Of a DNA stretch of 64,000 bases, positions 1-7,966 are shown in pieces. The notes under the pieces were generated by a model. It did no database searches. It was not told the origin of the DNA and saw nothing but the letters and a program-made list of their open reading frames with translations. The translations under genes were made by a program, and so were the position numbers. Numbering within the stretch: the first letter of the stretch is position 1; every line of letters starts with the position of its first letter. This DNA comes from Massilia aurea (GTDB taxonomy: Bacteria > Pseudomonadota > Gammaproteobacteria > Burkholderiales > Burkholderiaceae_D): positions 434,001-498,000 of the forward strand of contig NZ_JANUGZ010000002.1 of the NCBI RefSeq assembly GCF_024753205.1, given 5' to 3'.

Positions 1-212
1 TTTGCGCGCATCAGCTTGGCTTCATCTTCGCAGATGTCTTCTGCGTTGCCGCTCATGGCATCGCACTTGTCTTTGGCGACTTTGTAGTCGGCCTTGGCCT
101 TGTCCATGGCCGTTTTGTGCGCGGCCTTGTTGACGGTCTGGGCGGCTGCAGGTGCGATACCAACGGCGGCGAAGGCAGCGGCGGTGATCAAGGTGGCGAT
201 GAACGATTTCAT
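1..212 (-). CDS. Small secreted Lys/Ala-rich protein, 3' end outside window
   Basis: The reading frame starts at an ATG at 212 and runs off the left edge, so only about 70 residues are visible. The first 24 residues form a typical Sec signal peptide (MKSFIATLITAAAFAAVGIA, then an AAAQ cleavage region). The mature part is rich in Lys, Ala and Asp and contains two Cys (DKCDAM and DICEDE). An AAGGGA ribosome site precedes the ATG. It resembles small periplasmic proteins of unknown function common in Oxalobacteraceae. I assign no function. Confidence 0.7.
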   Translation of the reverse strand, partial: MKSFIATLITAAAFAAVGIAPAAAQTVNKAAHKTAMDKAKADYKVAKDKCDAMSGNAEDICEDEAKLMRA

Positions 213-300
213 GGTGAAGTCCCTTATTAGGTTGTTGGTGTAGCCATTAAACGTCATCCCTGTAAATCACTCTGTGCGACACCGTACACTTGCAAAAAAA

Positions 301-1935
301 TCAATTAAGCAGCTGCGGTTGATAGCTTGATGCCTTCGTTGCAGCGTGTGCACCGGCGGGCGCACCGTCGTTCAGCCGGAAGATGCTCACCAGCTGCGCC
401 AGGCGCTGCGATTCATCCTCTAGCGTGGCCGCTGAGCCACTGGCCTGCTGCACCAGCGCCGCATTCTGGCGCGTGGCTTCGTCGATCTGCGCGATGGCGC
501 CATTGACCTGCTCAATGCCGGCGTTCTGCTCGACCGTTGCATGGCTGATCTCGGCCATGATATCGGTCACGCGTTTGACGCCCGTGACGATTTCGCCCAT
601 GGTTTCGCCAGCGCGGTCGACCAGTACGGCGCCCGCGTCCACACGTTCGACCGAGCTGCCGATCAGCACCTTGATTTCCTTCGCCGCTGCAGCCGAGCGC
701 TGCGCCAGATTGCCCACCTCGGTGGCGACCACGGCAAAGCCACGGCCCTGCTCGCCCGCGCGCGCCGCTTCGACGGCCGCATTGAGCGCCAGGATATTCG
801 TCTGGAACGCGATGCCATCGATGACGCCGATGATGTCCACGATCTTTTTCGACGATTCATTGATCGACGCCATCGTGTCGACCACTTGCGCGACAACCTC
901 GCCGCCGCGCAGCGCCACAGCCGATGCCGACTCGGCAAGACTGTTGGCCTGACGTGCATTCTCGGCGTTCTGGCGCACGATGCCAGTCAGTTGGGTGACC
1001 GACGTGGCAGTGGCGTGCAGCGTGCCGGTCTGGCGTTCGGTACGGCTGGACAGGTCGCGGTTGCCGTCGGCGATTTCGGTGGACACGGCGCTGATGGCCA
1101 GCGTGCCGTTGCGCACTTGCGAGACGATGCGTACCAGGCTGTCACGCATGCCCTGCATCGCAAACAGCAGGCTCGTGTTGTCGCCCGGACGGGTGACGAT
1201 TGCCACGCCCAGGTCACCACCGGCGATCGCCGAGGCGATCGACGCCGCGTAATCCGGCTGGCCGCCCAGTTGGCGCAGCAGGCCACGGGCCGTGTACCAG
1301 GCCGCCAGCGAACCGGCGGCAATCGCGCCCAGGCACAGCAGCGCCATCCAGCCGACGAAGCCCTTGGCCATCGCGCGTGCATCGGCAGCCGCTTCGTTAT
1401 TCAGTTTTTCTTCCAGGTCGATCAGGCGGTTGATGCTGGCGAGCCAACCGGTAAATGCCGGTGCGGCCGATTGCGACAGCAGCGCGGCGGCCTCGGGGCC
1501 CTGGCCGGCGGCGTGCAGCGCGACCACACGCTCGATCAGCGGCTTGGTGAGGTTTTCCTGCGCCTTGATGGCGGCCAGCGCGTCCTTCTCTTCGGGGAGC
1601 ATGTCGGTGCGCTCGGCGAACAGGGCGTCCAGCGGGCCGGCCGAACGCGCGTAGTTGTCGTCCAGCGTCTTGATCAGCGCGATGGGCGTCGCAGCGCCGG
1701 CCGGGTCGGCCGCCAGCACCACATCGCGCAAGGCGATCGCGCGGTCGTGCACGCTGCCGCGGAAATTGATCGCGTAGCGCTGTTTGACGCTGTTCACATC
1801 GTTGATGTAATTCAGGACGTTTTCGATGCGCCCCACGCGGCTCGCGCCCAGCGCAACCAGGACAATCATCAGCAAAAAGACGACGCCATAGCCGAAAGCC
1901 AGCCGGGCGCCGATCGTGAGGTTCTTGTTTTTCAT
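301..1935 (-). CDS. Methyl-accepting chemotaxis protein
   Basis: Inner-membrane chemoreceptor of 544 residues that would signal through CheA/CheW to the flagellar motor. There is a transmembrane segment at about 13-31, a four-helix-bundle type periplasmic sensor domain (about 35-190), a second transmembrane segment at about 192-214, a HAMP linker, and a cytoplasmic coiled-coil signalling domain. The conserved hairpin tip is present ([20 protein letters not shown] region), followed by the methylation helices. No CheR-tethering pentapeptide is visible at the C-terminus. The ligand cannot be deduced. The gene stands alone, and no other chemotaxis gene lies in the window. The bases just before the ATG (CCCCTCCC on the coding strand) are not a Shine-Dalgarno sequence, and a perfect 9-bp stem-loop sits upstream at 1962-1984. 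Confidence 0.93.
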   Translation of the reverse strand: MKNKNLTIGARLAFGYGVVFLLMIVLVALGASRVGRIENVLNYINDVNSVKQRYAINFRGSVHDRAIALRDVVLAADPAGAATPIALIKTLDDNYARSAGPLDALFAERTDMLPEEKDALAAIKAQENLTKPLIERVVALHAAGQGPEAAALLSQSAAPAFTGWLASINRLIDLEEKLNNEAAADARAMAKGFVGWMALLCLGAIAAGSLAAWYTARGLLRQLGGQPDYAASIASAIAGGDLGVAIVTRPGDNTSLLFAMQGMRDSLVRIVSQVRNGTLAISAVSTEIADGNRDLSSRTERQTGTLHATATSVTQLTGIVRQNAENARQANSLAESASAVALRGGEVVAQVVDTMASINESSKKIVDIIGVIDGIAFQTNILALNAAVEAARAGEQGRGFAVVATEVGNLAQRSAAAAKEIKVLIGSSVERVDAGAVLVDRAGETMGEIVTGVKRVTDIMAEISHATVEQNAGIEQVNGAIAQIDEATRQNAALVQQASGSAATLEDESQRLAQLVSIFRLNDGAPAGAHAATKASSYQPQLLN

Positions 1936-1961
1936 GGGAGGGGTCGAGATCAGTGGGTCGC

Positions 1962-1984
1962 AAAGAAAACTGTCTGTTTTCTTT
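1962..1984 (-). promoter_or_regulatory. Stem-loop in the 5' region of the chemoreceptor gene
   Basis: Perfect inverted repeat with 9-base arms AAAGAAAAC and GTTTTCTTT and a 5-base loop. It lies 27 to 49 bases upstream of the chemoreceptor start codon. It could be an operator or a leader structure in the mRNA. No run of T follows on the coding strand before the gene, so it does not look like a terminator. Confidence 0.5.
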
Positions 1985-2061
1985 CAGCGAGCGCAAATAT
2001 ATCACCCGATATTGCCCATTGGAATCAAATATGAATCGTGTGCACCATTACGCAACACTTG

Positions 2062-2088
2062 CCCGTGGTCGGTCGTGACAACCACGGG
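2062..2088 (-). terminator. Hairpin after the efflux operon
   Basis: An 8-bp stem (CCCGTGGT / ACCACGGG) with an 11-base loop lies about 11 bases past the stop of the outer-membrane efflux gene. There is no clear U-tract, so it may be a weak or Rho-assisted end, or an mRNA 3' stabiliser. Confidence 0.4.
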
Positions 2089-2098
2089 TCGTCACGTC

Positions 2099-3541
2099 TC
2101 AGCGCACGGTGGCCAGTGCCGCGCCCTGCTCCCAGCCACCACCCAGGGCACGTGCCACCGCCACCGTTGCCAGCAGGCGCTGGGTGCGGATCTGCGCCGC
2201 AGCGCGATCGGCAGCCAGCGTGCTGCGCTGGGCGTCGGTCACGTCCAGGTAGGTCGAGACGCCGCGGTCGTAGCGCGCCTGCGCCACCAGCAGCGCGCGC
2301 GCCGCCGCCTGTTGCGATTGCGCCTGCACATCGCCCTGCTTCTGGCGCTGCTCGACGTCCGACAGCGCATCTTCCACTTCGCGCAGCGCCGTCAGCAGGC
2401 GCGTGTCGTGGTTCGCGCGCGCCTCGTTGTAGCGCGCCTGCGCCAGCGCCAGGTTGGCGCGGTTGCGGCCACCGTCGAAGATCGGCAGCGACAGCGCCAG
2501 CGGCCCGGCCGAGAACTGGCGCGCACCGCCGCTGGTCAGGTCGTTCAGGCTTTGCGACGCATAGCCGAAATTCCCGGTCAGCGACAGCGCCGGATAAAAC
2601 GCGCCTTCGGCCACGCCGATCTGCGCATTGGCCGCCTTCAGCTGGGCCACGCTGGCCGCCAGGTCAGGGCGCTGGCCCACGAGGCTGGCCGGCAGGCCCA
2701 CCGGAATCGATGGCGGCTGCGGCAATGCGCCCGCCGCCGTCTCGGGCAGCAGCGGCGCCGTGGGCGACGCGCCCACCAGGGTGGCCAGCGCGTGTTCGAC
2801 CAGGTTGCGCTGACGCTGGACTTCGTGCAGGTCGGCTTCGGCGTTGGCACGCTCGATGCGGGTGCGCGACACATCAAGCTCGTTCGACAGGCCGGCATTG
2901 AAGCGCGCTTCGATCAGATCCTGCGACTCGCGACGCGTGGCCAGCGCGTCGCGCAGGATCGCCAGCTCGGCGTCCAGCCCGCGCAACTGCCAGTAGTTCG
3001 ACGCCACCTGGCCCGAGAGCATCAGCAGCACGCCGTCACGGTCGATCTGCGCGGCCAGTGCCTGCGCGTCGCTCGCTTCGACGATGCGGCGCACGCGGCC
3101 CCACAGGTCGAGTTCATACGAGAACGATGCAGCCACGCTGTAGTTGTTGCCTTCGATCGAACGGCCACCGAGGGCCAGGCCCTGCGACGTTTCGCTCGAC
3201 GTGCGGGCATTCGACACGCCCGCGCCCAACGATACCGACGGCAGCTGCCCGGCGCGTACGACGCCCAGTTGCGCCTGTGCCTGCAACAGGCGTTGGGCTG
3301 CCGCTTCGACGCCCGGGTTGTCGCGCAAGGCGCGGGTCTCCAGCGTATCGAGCGTCGCGTCGCCAAATACCTGCCACCAGGTGGCCGGCAGGCGCGCGCC
3401 GTTCGTGCTGGCGTCGACGTGGCGGAATGCTGCATCGGCGGGCGCCGGCGGCGCCTTGAAATCCGGGCCCAGCGTGGTGCAGCCGGCGAACAGGGTGCTG
3501 ATGGCGATCGCAAGGACGCCGTTAAGTACAGGCTTGAACAT
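2099..3541 (-). CDS. NodT-family outer-membrane efflux lipoprotein
   Basis: Outer-membrane channel of a tripartite multidrug pump, 480 residues. The N-terminus is a lipoprotein signal with lipobox LFAGC (Cys at about residue 21), so the mature protein is lipid-anchored. Two repeated efflux domains of the OEP/TolC family follow, with the characteristic YELDLWGRVRR and LSLPIFDGGRNRANLA segments. The ATG at 3541 is preferred over a TTG 15 bases upstream. The gene is last of an operon with the EmrB-like pump and EmrA-like adaptor, 27 bases after the pump gene. Substrates are unknown. Confidence 0.93.
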   Translation of the reverse strand: MFKPVLNGVLAIAISTLFAGCTTLGPDFKAPPAPADAAFRHVDASTNGARLPATWWQVFGDATLDTLETRALRDNPGVEAAAQRLLQAQAQLGVVRAGQLPSVSLGAGVSNARTSSETSQGLALGGRSIEGNNYSVAASFSYELDLWGRVRRIVEASDAQALAAQIDRDGVLLMLSGQVASNYWQLRGLDAELAILRDALATRRESQDLIEARFNAGLSNELDVSRTRIERANAEADLHEVQRQRNLVEHALATLVGASPTAPLLPETAAGALPQPPSIPVGLPASLVGQRPDLAASVAQLKAANAQIGVAEGAFYPALSLTGNFGYASQSLNDLTSGGARQFSAGPLALSLPIFDGGRNRANLALAQARYNEARANHDTRLLTALREVEDALSDVEQRQKQGDVQAQSQQAAARALLVAQARYDRGVSTYLDVTDAQRSTLAADRAAAQIRTQRLLATVAVARALGGGWEQGAALATVR

Positions 3542-3568
3542 GGTTTGTCTTTTCAATTGAATGCGGGT

Positions 3569-5185
3569 TCAGTGGCCACCGCCGCCACCGCCGGGCGACT
3601 TGACCTTGTCGGCCATCCAGATCGCCGCGATGCAGCCGAGCAGGATCATGCCGATGATCCAGAAGCCGTCGTTGTAGGCCATCACATACGATTCACGCCG
3701 CACGATGCGGTCGACCACGCCCAGCGCCTGGTTGGCCGCAGCCGCCGGGTCGATGCCCTTGGCGATGAAGGCCTGGGTCAGCATGTCGAGCCGCTCCTGC
3801 GTGGCCGGCGCATAGGTCGAGACGGCCTCGCCCAGGCGCGCCGAGTGAAAGTGTTCGCGGTTGGTCAGCGTGGTGGCCAGCAGCGCGATGCCGACCGAGC
3901 CACCGAGATTGCGCGTCATGTTGAACAGGCTCGAGGCCGAGCCCATTTCGCGCGGCGGCAGGCCGGACATGGCGAAGTTCGACAGCGTCAGCATCACGAA
4001 CGGCTGGCCGATGGCGCGCACGACCTGCGTCCACATCAGCTGGTCGTAGCCGGTGGTCGCATCCATGTACGAATTCATGATGCACGAGATGCCAAACATG
4101 AAGAGGCCAAAGCTGCACAGGATGCGGTTGTCCACTTTCGAGGACAGCTTGGCCGCGAACGGCATCACCAGCAGTTGCGGCAGGCCGACCCAGGCGATCA
4201 CTTCACCGATCTGCATCGGCGTGTAGCCGGCGATCTGACCCAGGTACAGCGGCAGCAGGTAGGCCGAGCCATACAGGCCCATGCCGATCACCGCCGACAG
4301 CGTGGTCGCCACCAGGAAGTTGCGCTGGCCGTACAGCGCCAGGTTCACGAACGGATCGGGGCGCGTAAAACTGAGCGCAATCCAGCCCAGGATACCCGTC
4401 AGCGAGAGCGCGGCGAAGGTCACGATGAAGCTCGAATCGAACCAGTCCTTCGAATTGCCTTCTTCGAGGAAGATCGTCAGGCAGGCCAGGCCCATGGCCA
4501 TCAGCCCGATGCCGAGCCAGTCGGCCTTGATCAGCGTGCGGACGTTGGACTTCTCGGCATCCATCCCCCACATCATGCCGGCGATGAGCAGCACGCCCGG
4601 CACCCAGTTGATGTAGAAGACCGACGGCCAGCCATACAGCTCGGTCAGATACCCGCCCAGCGTCGGGCCCATGGCCGGCGCAAGCGTTGCGGTCAGGCCG
4701 AAGATGGCCATGCCGGTGGCGCGCTTGGAGGGCGGCAAGCGCGTCATCACGAGCATCATCGCCATCGGGATCAGTGCGCCGCCGGTGAAACCCTGCAGCA
4801 TGCGAAACACGATCATGCTATCCAGGCTCCAGGCCGCGCCACACAGCGTCGAGAACACGAGGAACAGTGCAGTGGTGCCCATCATGTAGTTGCGCAACCC
4901 GAAGGCGCGCGTGAACAGCGCCGTCATCGGGATCACGACGATCTCGGCGCACAGGTAGGCGGTGGAGATCCACGAGCCTTCTTCCTGCGTGGCCGACAGC
5001 GTCCCGAGGATATCGCGCAGCGACGAATTGGTGATCTGGATGTCGAGCACCGCCATGAAGGCGCCCAGCATGCCGGCGGCGATCGCGACCCAGGTGCGCA
5101 GGTCCACCGCAGCGCCATTCGCGGGTGCGCCCGGCATGCTGCTACCCATCGCGCCCGACGGGGCTGATTTGCTCAAGCTGGTCAT
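3569..5185 (-). CDS. emrB: DHA2-family MFS drug:proton antiporter, EmrB-like
   Basis: Inner-membrane exporter of 538 residues with about 14 predicted transmembrane helices. Motif D1 (LDIQITNSSL) follows the first helix, and antiporter motif C (APAMGPTLGGYL) is clear. The N-terminus is a short Gly/Ser/Pro-rich cytoplasmic tail, and the C-terminus ends in a Gly/His-rich tail (GGGGGGH). It would work with the membrane-fusion protein encoded 7 bases upstream and the NodT channel downstream to push hydrophobic toxic compounds across both membranes. The EmrB/QacA subfamily is clear. The actual substrate is not. Confidence 0.93.
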   Translation of the reverse strand: MTSLSKSAPSGAMGSSMPGAPANGAAVDLRTWVAIAAGMLGAFMAVLDIQITNSSLRDILGTLSATQEEGSWISTAYLCAEIVVIPMTALFTRAFGLRNYMMGTTALFLVFSTLCGAAWSLDSMIVFRMLQGFTGGALIPMAMMLVMTRLPPSKRATGMAIFGLTATLAPAMGPTLGGYLTELYGWPSVFYINWVPGVLLIAGMMWGMDAEKSNVRTLIKADWLGIGLMAMGLACLTIFLEEGNSKDWFDSSFIVTFAALSLTGILGWIALSFTRPDPFVNLALYGQRNFLVATTLSAVIGMGLYGSAYLLPLYLGQIAGYTPMQIGEVIAWVGLPQLLVMPFAAKLSSKVDNRILCSFGLFMFGISCIMNSYMDATTGYDQLMWTQVVRAIGQPFVMLTLSNFAMSGLPPREMGSASSLFNMTRNLGGSVGIALLATTLTNREHFHSARLGEAVSTYAPATQERLDMLTQAFIAKGIDPAAAANQALGVVDRIVRRESYVMAYNDGFWIIGMILLGCIAAIWMADKVKSPGGGGGGH

Positions 5186-5192
5186 GGTGTGC

Positions 5193-6332
5193 TTAGCGCG
5201 CGGCTGCGGTCTGCGTCGGTTTCACGTCCTGGTTCAGCCTGACCTCGGCCACCACCGACATGCCCGGCACCAGGCGGCCCGCGTACTTCTTGACGTCCTG
5301 CGGATCGAGCGTGATCTTGACCGGCACGCGCTGGACGATCTTGGTGAAGTTACCGGTCGCGTTATCGGCCGGCAGCAGCGCGAACTGGTTGCCCGACGCC
5401 GGCGAGAAGCTGTCCACGCGGCCAACCAGGTGATGGTCGGGCAGCGCATCGACTTCCAGGCTCACGGCCTGGCCCGGCGCAAGGCCGCCCAGCTGCGTTT
5501 CCTTGAAGTTGGCGACGACCCAGACGTTGTCTTCGACCACGGCCAGCATGGCCTGCCCCGGCTGCACGCGCGCGCCGACTTCGACGCTGCGCCGGCCGAT
5601 GCGGCCCGCCACCGGCGCCACGATGCTGTTATAGGCCAGTTGCTGGCGCGCGTCCTTCAGCTGCGCCTGCAGCACCTTGATTTCGGCCTTGAGCACGTCG
5701 CGGCCCGCTTCGGCGGCGCCGATCTGTGCCTGCGCTGCGGCGGCATTGTCGCGGCGCGCGGCCACATCGGCCACGGCGCCGGCACGCGCTGCACTCGACG
5801 CATCGACTTCGGATTTCGACACGGCTTTCATCGTGTCGTTATATAGCTGGCCGAAACGCTCGGCGTCCTGGCGGGCGCGCAGCAACTGGGCTTCGGCCTG
5901 ACGCACCTGAGCGCCGGCGGCGCCGGCCTGGGCGCGCACCTGCAGCAGCTGGGCGTCGGACTGCTTGACCTGCTGCTCCATGCTGGCGATCTGCGCCTGG
6001 ATCTGCTCGACGCGCACGGACTGGTCAGCCGGATCGAGCAGCGCCAGCACGTCGCCTGCCTTGACCATCTGATTGTCTTCGACCAGCACTTTTGTCACCA
6101 CACCTGCCACGCGCGACGAGACCTGGTGCATGCGCCCGGTCACGTAGGCGTTTTCGGTTTCCACGAAATGGCTGCTGCGATACCACATGCGCCCGCCGGC
6201 GCCGATGGCCAGCAGGGCAATCACGCCGACCACGATCAGCACGCGCTTGTTGGGCGGCTTCTTGCCGGCGGGGGCGCCCGCCTTCGGTTGCGCTGCACTC
6301 GCCTGCCCTGCCGTGATGTCGTTCTCTGCCAT
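5193..6332 (-). CDS. emrA: HlyD-family membrane-fusion protein, EmrA-like
   Basis: Periplasmic adaptor of the pump, 379 residues. There is one N-terminal membrane anchor (about residues 30-48), followed by a biotinyl-lipoyl-like half motif, a long alpha-helical coiled-coil hairpin (about 95-200), and the second lipoyl half and beta-barrel (IVAPVAGRIGRRSVEVGARV region). The ATG at 6332 is chosen because GGAG lies 7 bases before it. An in-frame start 39 bases upstream would run into the promoter. The gene is first of the efflux operon. A sigma70-like promoter at 6370-6398 and a candidate TetR operator lie upstream. Confidence 0.92.
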   Translation of the reverse strand: MAENDITAGQASAAQPKAGAPAGKKPPNKRVLIVVGVIALLAIGAGGRMWYRSSHFVETENAYVTGRMHQVSSRVAGVVTKVLVEDNQMVKAGDVLALLDPADQSVRVEQIQAQIASMEQQVKQSDAQLLQVRAQAGAAGAQVRQAEAQLLRARQDAERFGQLYNDTMKAVSKSEVDASSAARAGAVADVAARRDNAAAAQAQIGAAEAGRDVLKAEIKVLQAQLKDARQQLAYNSIVAPVAGRIGRRSVEVGARVQPGQAMLAVVEDNVWVVANFKETQLGGLAPGQAVSLEVDALPDHHLVGRVDSFSPASGNQFALLPADNATGNFTKIVQRVPVKITLDPQDVKKYAGRLVPGMSVVAEVRLNQDVKPTQTAAAR

Positions 6333-6369
6333 GGTGCTGCTCCGAAATGAAATGAAATGGATTCGTCGC

Positions 6370-6398
6370 ATTATTCGCCATCAATACAACGAAGTCAA
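6370..6398 (-). promoter_or_regulatory. Promoter of the efflux operon
   Basis: On the minus strand TTGACT (6393-6398) and AATAAT (6370-6375) are spaced by exactly 17 bases, close to the sigma70 consensus. The start would be about 30 bases before the emrA ATG. The palindrome at 6401-6422 sits immediately upstream of the -35 box. Confidence 0.65.
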
Positions 6399-6400
6399 GA

Positions 6401-6422
6401 AATGAAACGGTTGCATTTCATT
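6401..6422. promoter_or_regulatory. Candidate TetR operator between tetR and emrA
   Basis: Imperfect 22-bp palindrome with perfect 7-base outer arms AATGAAA and TTTCATT (16 of 22 positions symmetric). It covers the probable -35 box of the tetR promoter (TTGCAT, 6411-6416) and abuts the emrA -35 box, so one bound repressor could control both directions. Further ATGAA repeats occur at 6345-6359. The binding assignment is inferred from position and symmetry only. Confidence 0.55.
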
Positions 6423-6439
6423 TTATTTTGCTCTAGAGT
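6411..6439 (+). promoter_or_regulatory. Promoter of the tetR gene, possibly giving a leaderless mRNA
   Basis: TTGCAT (6411-6416) and TAGAGT (6434-6439) are spaced by 17 bases. The tetR ATG at 6447 lies only 7 bases past the -10 box, so the transcript would begin at or next to the start codon. Confidence 0.5.
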
Positions 6440-6446
6440 CCAGCGT

Positions 6447-7094
6447 ATGAACACAGCACCGACCTGCACCAAATCCGCCGGGCGTCCCAAGGCAGCCGAT
6501 ATCGAAACACGGAATCAGAAACTGATCGAGGCCGCCGGCCGCCTGTTCCGGAAAAACGGCTACACGCGCACCAGCCTGGAATCGATCGCGCGCGAAGCGC
6601 GGGTTGCCGTGCGCACCATCTATGTGAAGTTCGGCGGCAAGGCCGGCTTGCTCAAGGCCGTGCTCGCCTCGCGGCGCGAGCGCCTGTTTGCCAAGCGCAA
6701 TATGGAGCTCGATCCACGTCCGCTGCGCACGATCCTCGATGAATTCGCGCGCGATTTCTACGCCCTGCTGGTGGAGCCCGATGCCCTTGCACTGCAGCGC
6801 GTGGTGATCGCCGAGGCAGGCACCAATCCCGAACTGGCGGAAGCGTTTTATGAAGGCGGACCGCGCATGACGCGCGAGATGCTGGCGCGCTTTTTCGCGC
6901 GCCCCGATATACGCCTGCAGCTACGCGACGACGTGCCGTCATCCATCATCCTGACGCACCTGATCGGCTGCATCAACGGCGACCCGGTCGGGCGCTTTCT
7001 GTTCCCTGATGCCGAACCGTCGGGCGAGGAAGCGCGGCGCCAGCTGGCAGCGCGCATGGAACTGTTTTATAGCAGCGTGCTCAAACCTGGCTGA
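6447..7094 (+). CDS. TetR/AcrR-family transcriptional regulator
   Basis: Repressor-type protein of about 215 residues. The N-terminal helix-turn-helix is clear (TRTSLESIAREARVAVRTIY, about residues 36-55), followed by the usual KFGGKAGLL helix and a C-terminal all-helical ligand domain. It is divergent from the efflux operon, so it most likely represses that operon and itself, with release by a pump substrate. I chose the ATG at 6447 because it gives the family's usual N-terminus. Starts at 6357 or 6402 would lie inside the operator. No Shine-Dalgarno sequence precedes 6447. Confidence 0.88.
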   Translation: MNTAPTCTKSAGRPKAADIETRNQKLIEAAGRLFRKNGYTRTSLESIAREARVAVRTIYVKFGGKAGLLKAVLASRRERLFAKRNMELDPRPLRTILDEFARDFYALLVEPDALALQRVVIAEAGTNPELAEAFYEGGPRMTREMLARFFARPDIRLQLRDDVPSSIILTHLIGCINGDPVGRFLFPDAEPSGEEARRQLAARMELFYSSVLKPG

Positions 7095-7124
7095 ACTTTC
7101 AGCATATAGCCTGGTGGAAAGTTC
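7093..7124 (+). terminator. Inverted repeat at the end of tetR
   Basis: Perfect 8-base arms GAACTTTC and GAAAGTTC separated by 16 bases, overlapping the tetR stop. There is no U-tract, so a terminator role is uncertain. Confidence 0.3.
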
Positions 7125-7230
7125 GGTGTGCCATCGTACCGACTATTACCAATAAACTGTGTCATTATGTAAATGTTCACAACAGGTGTCGTGAATTCAA
7201 ATAAGAGCGGTGTGACCGCGAGGAGGAAAC

Positions 7231-7416
7231 ATGAGCAAGTCGTCCAGATATGAATGGCGTGATCAGGCAGCTGCCCTGCAAGAGCGTATGAAGAGTTTTA
7301 TCGAAAATCCGGGTGATGACCAGCTGGAAGCGGTCATCGCTGACATGCGTACCTACGCAGCAGCCGCCAAGAATGGCGCAATCGATATTCCGGAGCGTTT
7401 CGTCAGCTTCGCCTGA
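7231..7416 (+). CDS. Small acidic protein of unknown function (61 residues)
   Basis: A short complete gene with a strong GAGGAGG ribosome site 5 bases before ATG and a canonical terminator right behind it, which together make it a convincing real gene. The product is soluble and predicted mostly helical (ALQERMKSFIENPGDDQLEAVIADMRTY), with no signal peptide or Cys. I do not recognise a family. It is monocistronic, between tetR and a convergent small gene. Confidence 0.75.
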   Translation: MSKSSRYEWRDQAAALQERMKSFIENPGDDQLEAVIADMRTYAAAAKNGAIDIPERFVSFA

Positions 7417-7438
7417 AGCCTGCGATACATCTCCATCC

Positions 7439-7473
7439 ATGCCGCCCGGTGCAAACCTGGCGGCATTTTTTTT
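7439..7473 (+). terminator. Rho-independent terminator of the 61-residue gene
   Basis: Perfect 8-bp stem (ATGCCGCC / GGCGGCAT) with a 12-base loop, followed by a run of eight T. Confidence 0.85.
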
Positions 7474-7484
7474 GTGCGCCGCCG

Positions 7485-7808
7485 TCAAACGGCCGACAGC
7501 GGAACTGGCCGGCCCTGCTCTTCGACCTCGTGCACGCGGGTCAGGAAGTGCATCTTGTGTGGCGCGCGGTGACGTTCGTGGAGTACACGCGTGACCACCT
7601 CGACGCGGCGCGGTCGCAGGGCAAGCTGGCATGGATCGGCTACGCCGCCACCGCCCGGTATGGCATCGGCCAGTTGCTGCGCCAACGGCTGGGCCACGGT
7701 GCCGGTGATGACGGTGGCTGCGCCATGAAGCACCGTGTGGAGTTCGAATGCGTGCGATTGCGGCAGCACGTATACGGTGCCGATGTATTCATTGCTGTAC
7801 TCGTCCAT
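7485..7808 (-). CDS. Hypothetical protein (107 residues)
   Basis: An open frame from ATG at 7808, with GGAGG placed a few bases upstream. Its stop is close to the terminator of the convergent 61-residue gene. The product contains a Gly-rich turn (IPGGGGV) and a basic, His-rich C-terminal half (RPRRVEVVTRVLHERHRAPHK). There is no signal peptide or recognisable domain. The frame extends upstream to 7958, but that extension would overlap the lpdA terminator, so the inner ATG is preferred. The gene call rests on the ribosome site and reading frame only. Confidence 0.55.
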   Translation of the reverse strand: MDEYSNEYIGTVYVLPQSHAFELHTVLHGAATVITGTVAQPLAQQLADAIPGGGGVADPCQLALRPRRVEVVTRVLHERHRAPHKMHFLTRVHEVEEQGRPVPLSAV

Positions 7809-7915
7809 ATGCCCTCCGGCATGTTGCGAGAAAGGCGGCGACGCTGCTACCGCCACATCAATACATCTTAGACCTTTGGCGGCGTGCTGCAAGCGGCGCG
7901 CATGCTGCGCACGCC

Positions 7916-7948
7916 CAAAAAAAACCGGGACCATCACGGTCCCGGTTT
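7916..7948 (-). terminator. Rho-independent terminator of the pdh operon
   Basis: An 11-bp perfect stem (AAACCGGGACC / GGTCCCGGTTT) with a 5-base loop lies 18 bases after the lpdA stop. On the minus strand it is followed by a run of eight T. Confidence 0.92.
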
Positions 7949-7966
7949 CGCTTGCCACGTTGCCGG

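Noticed and set aside
1916..5167. Very long plus-strand open frame opposite the chemoreceptor and efflux genes
   Set aside because: It is antisense to four well-supported genes, is rich in His, Arg and Gln, and has no recognisable domain. It arises from high GC content at third positions.
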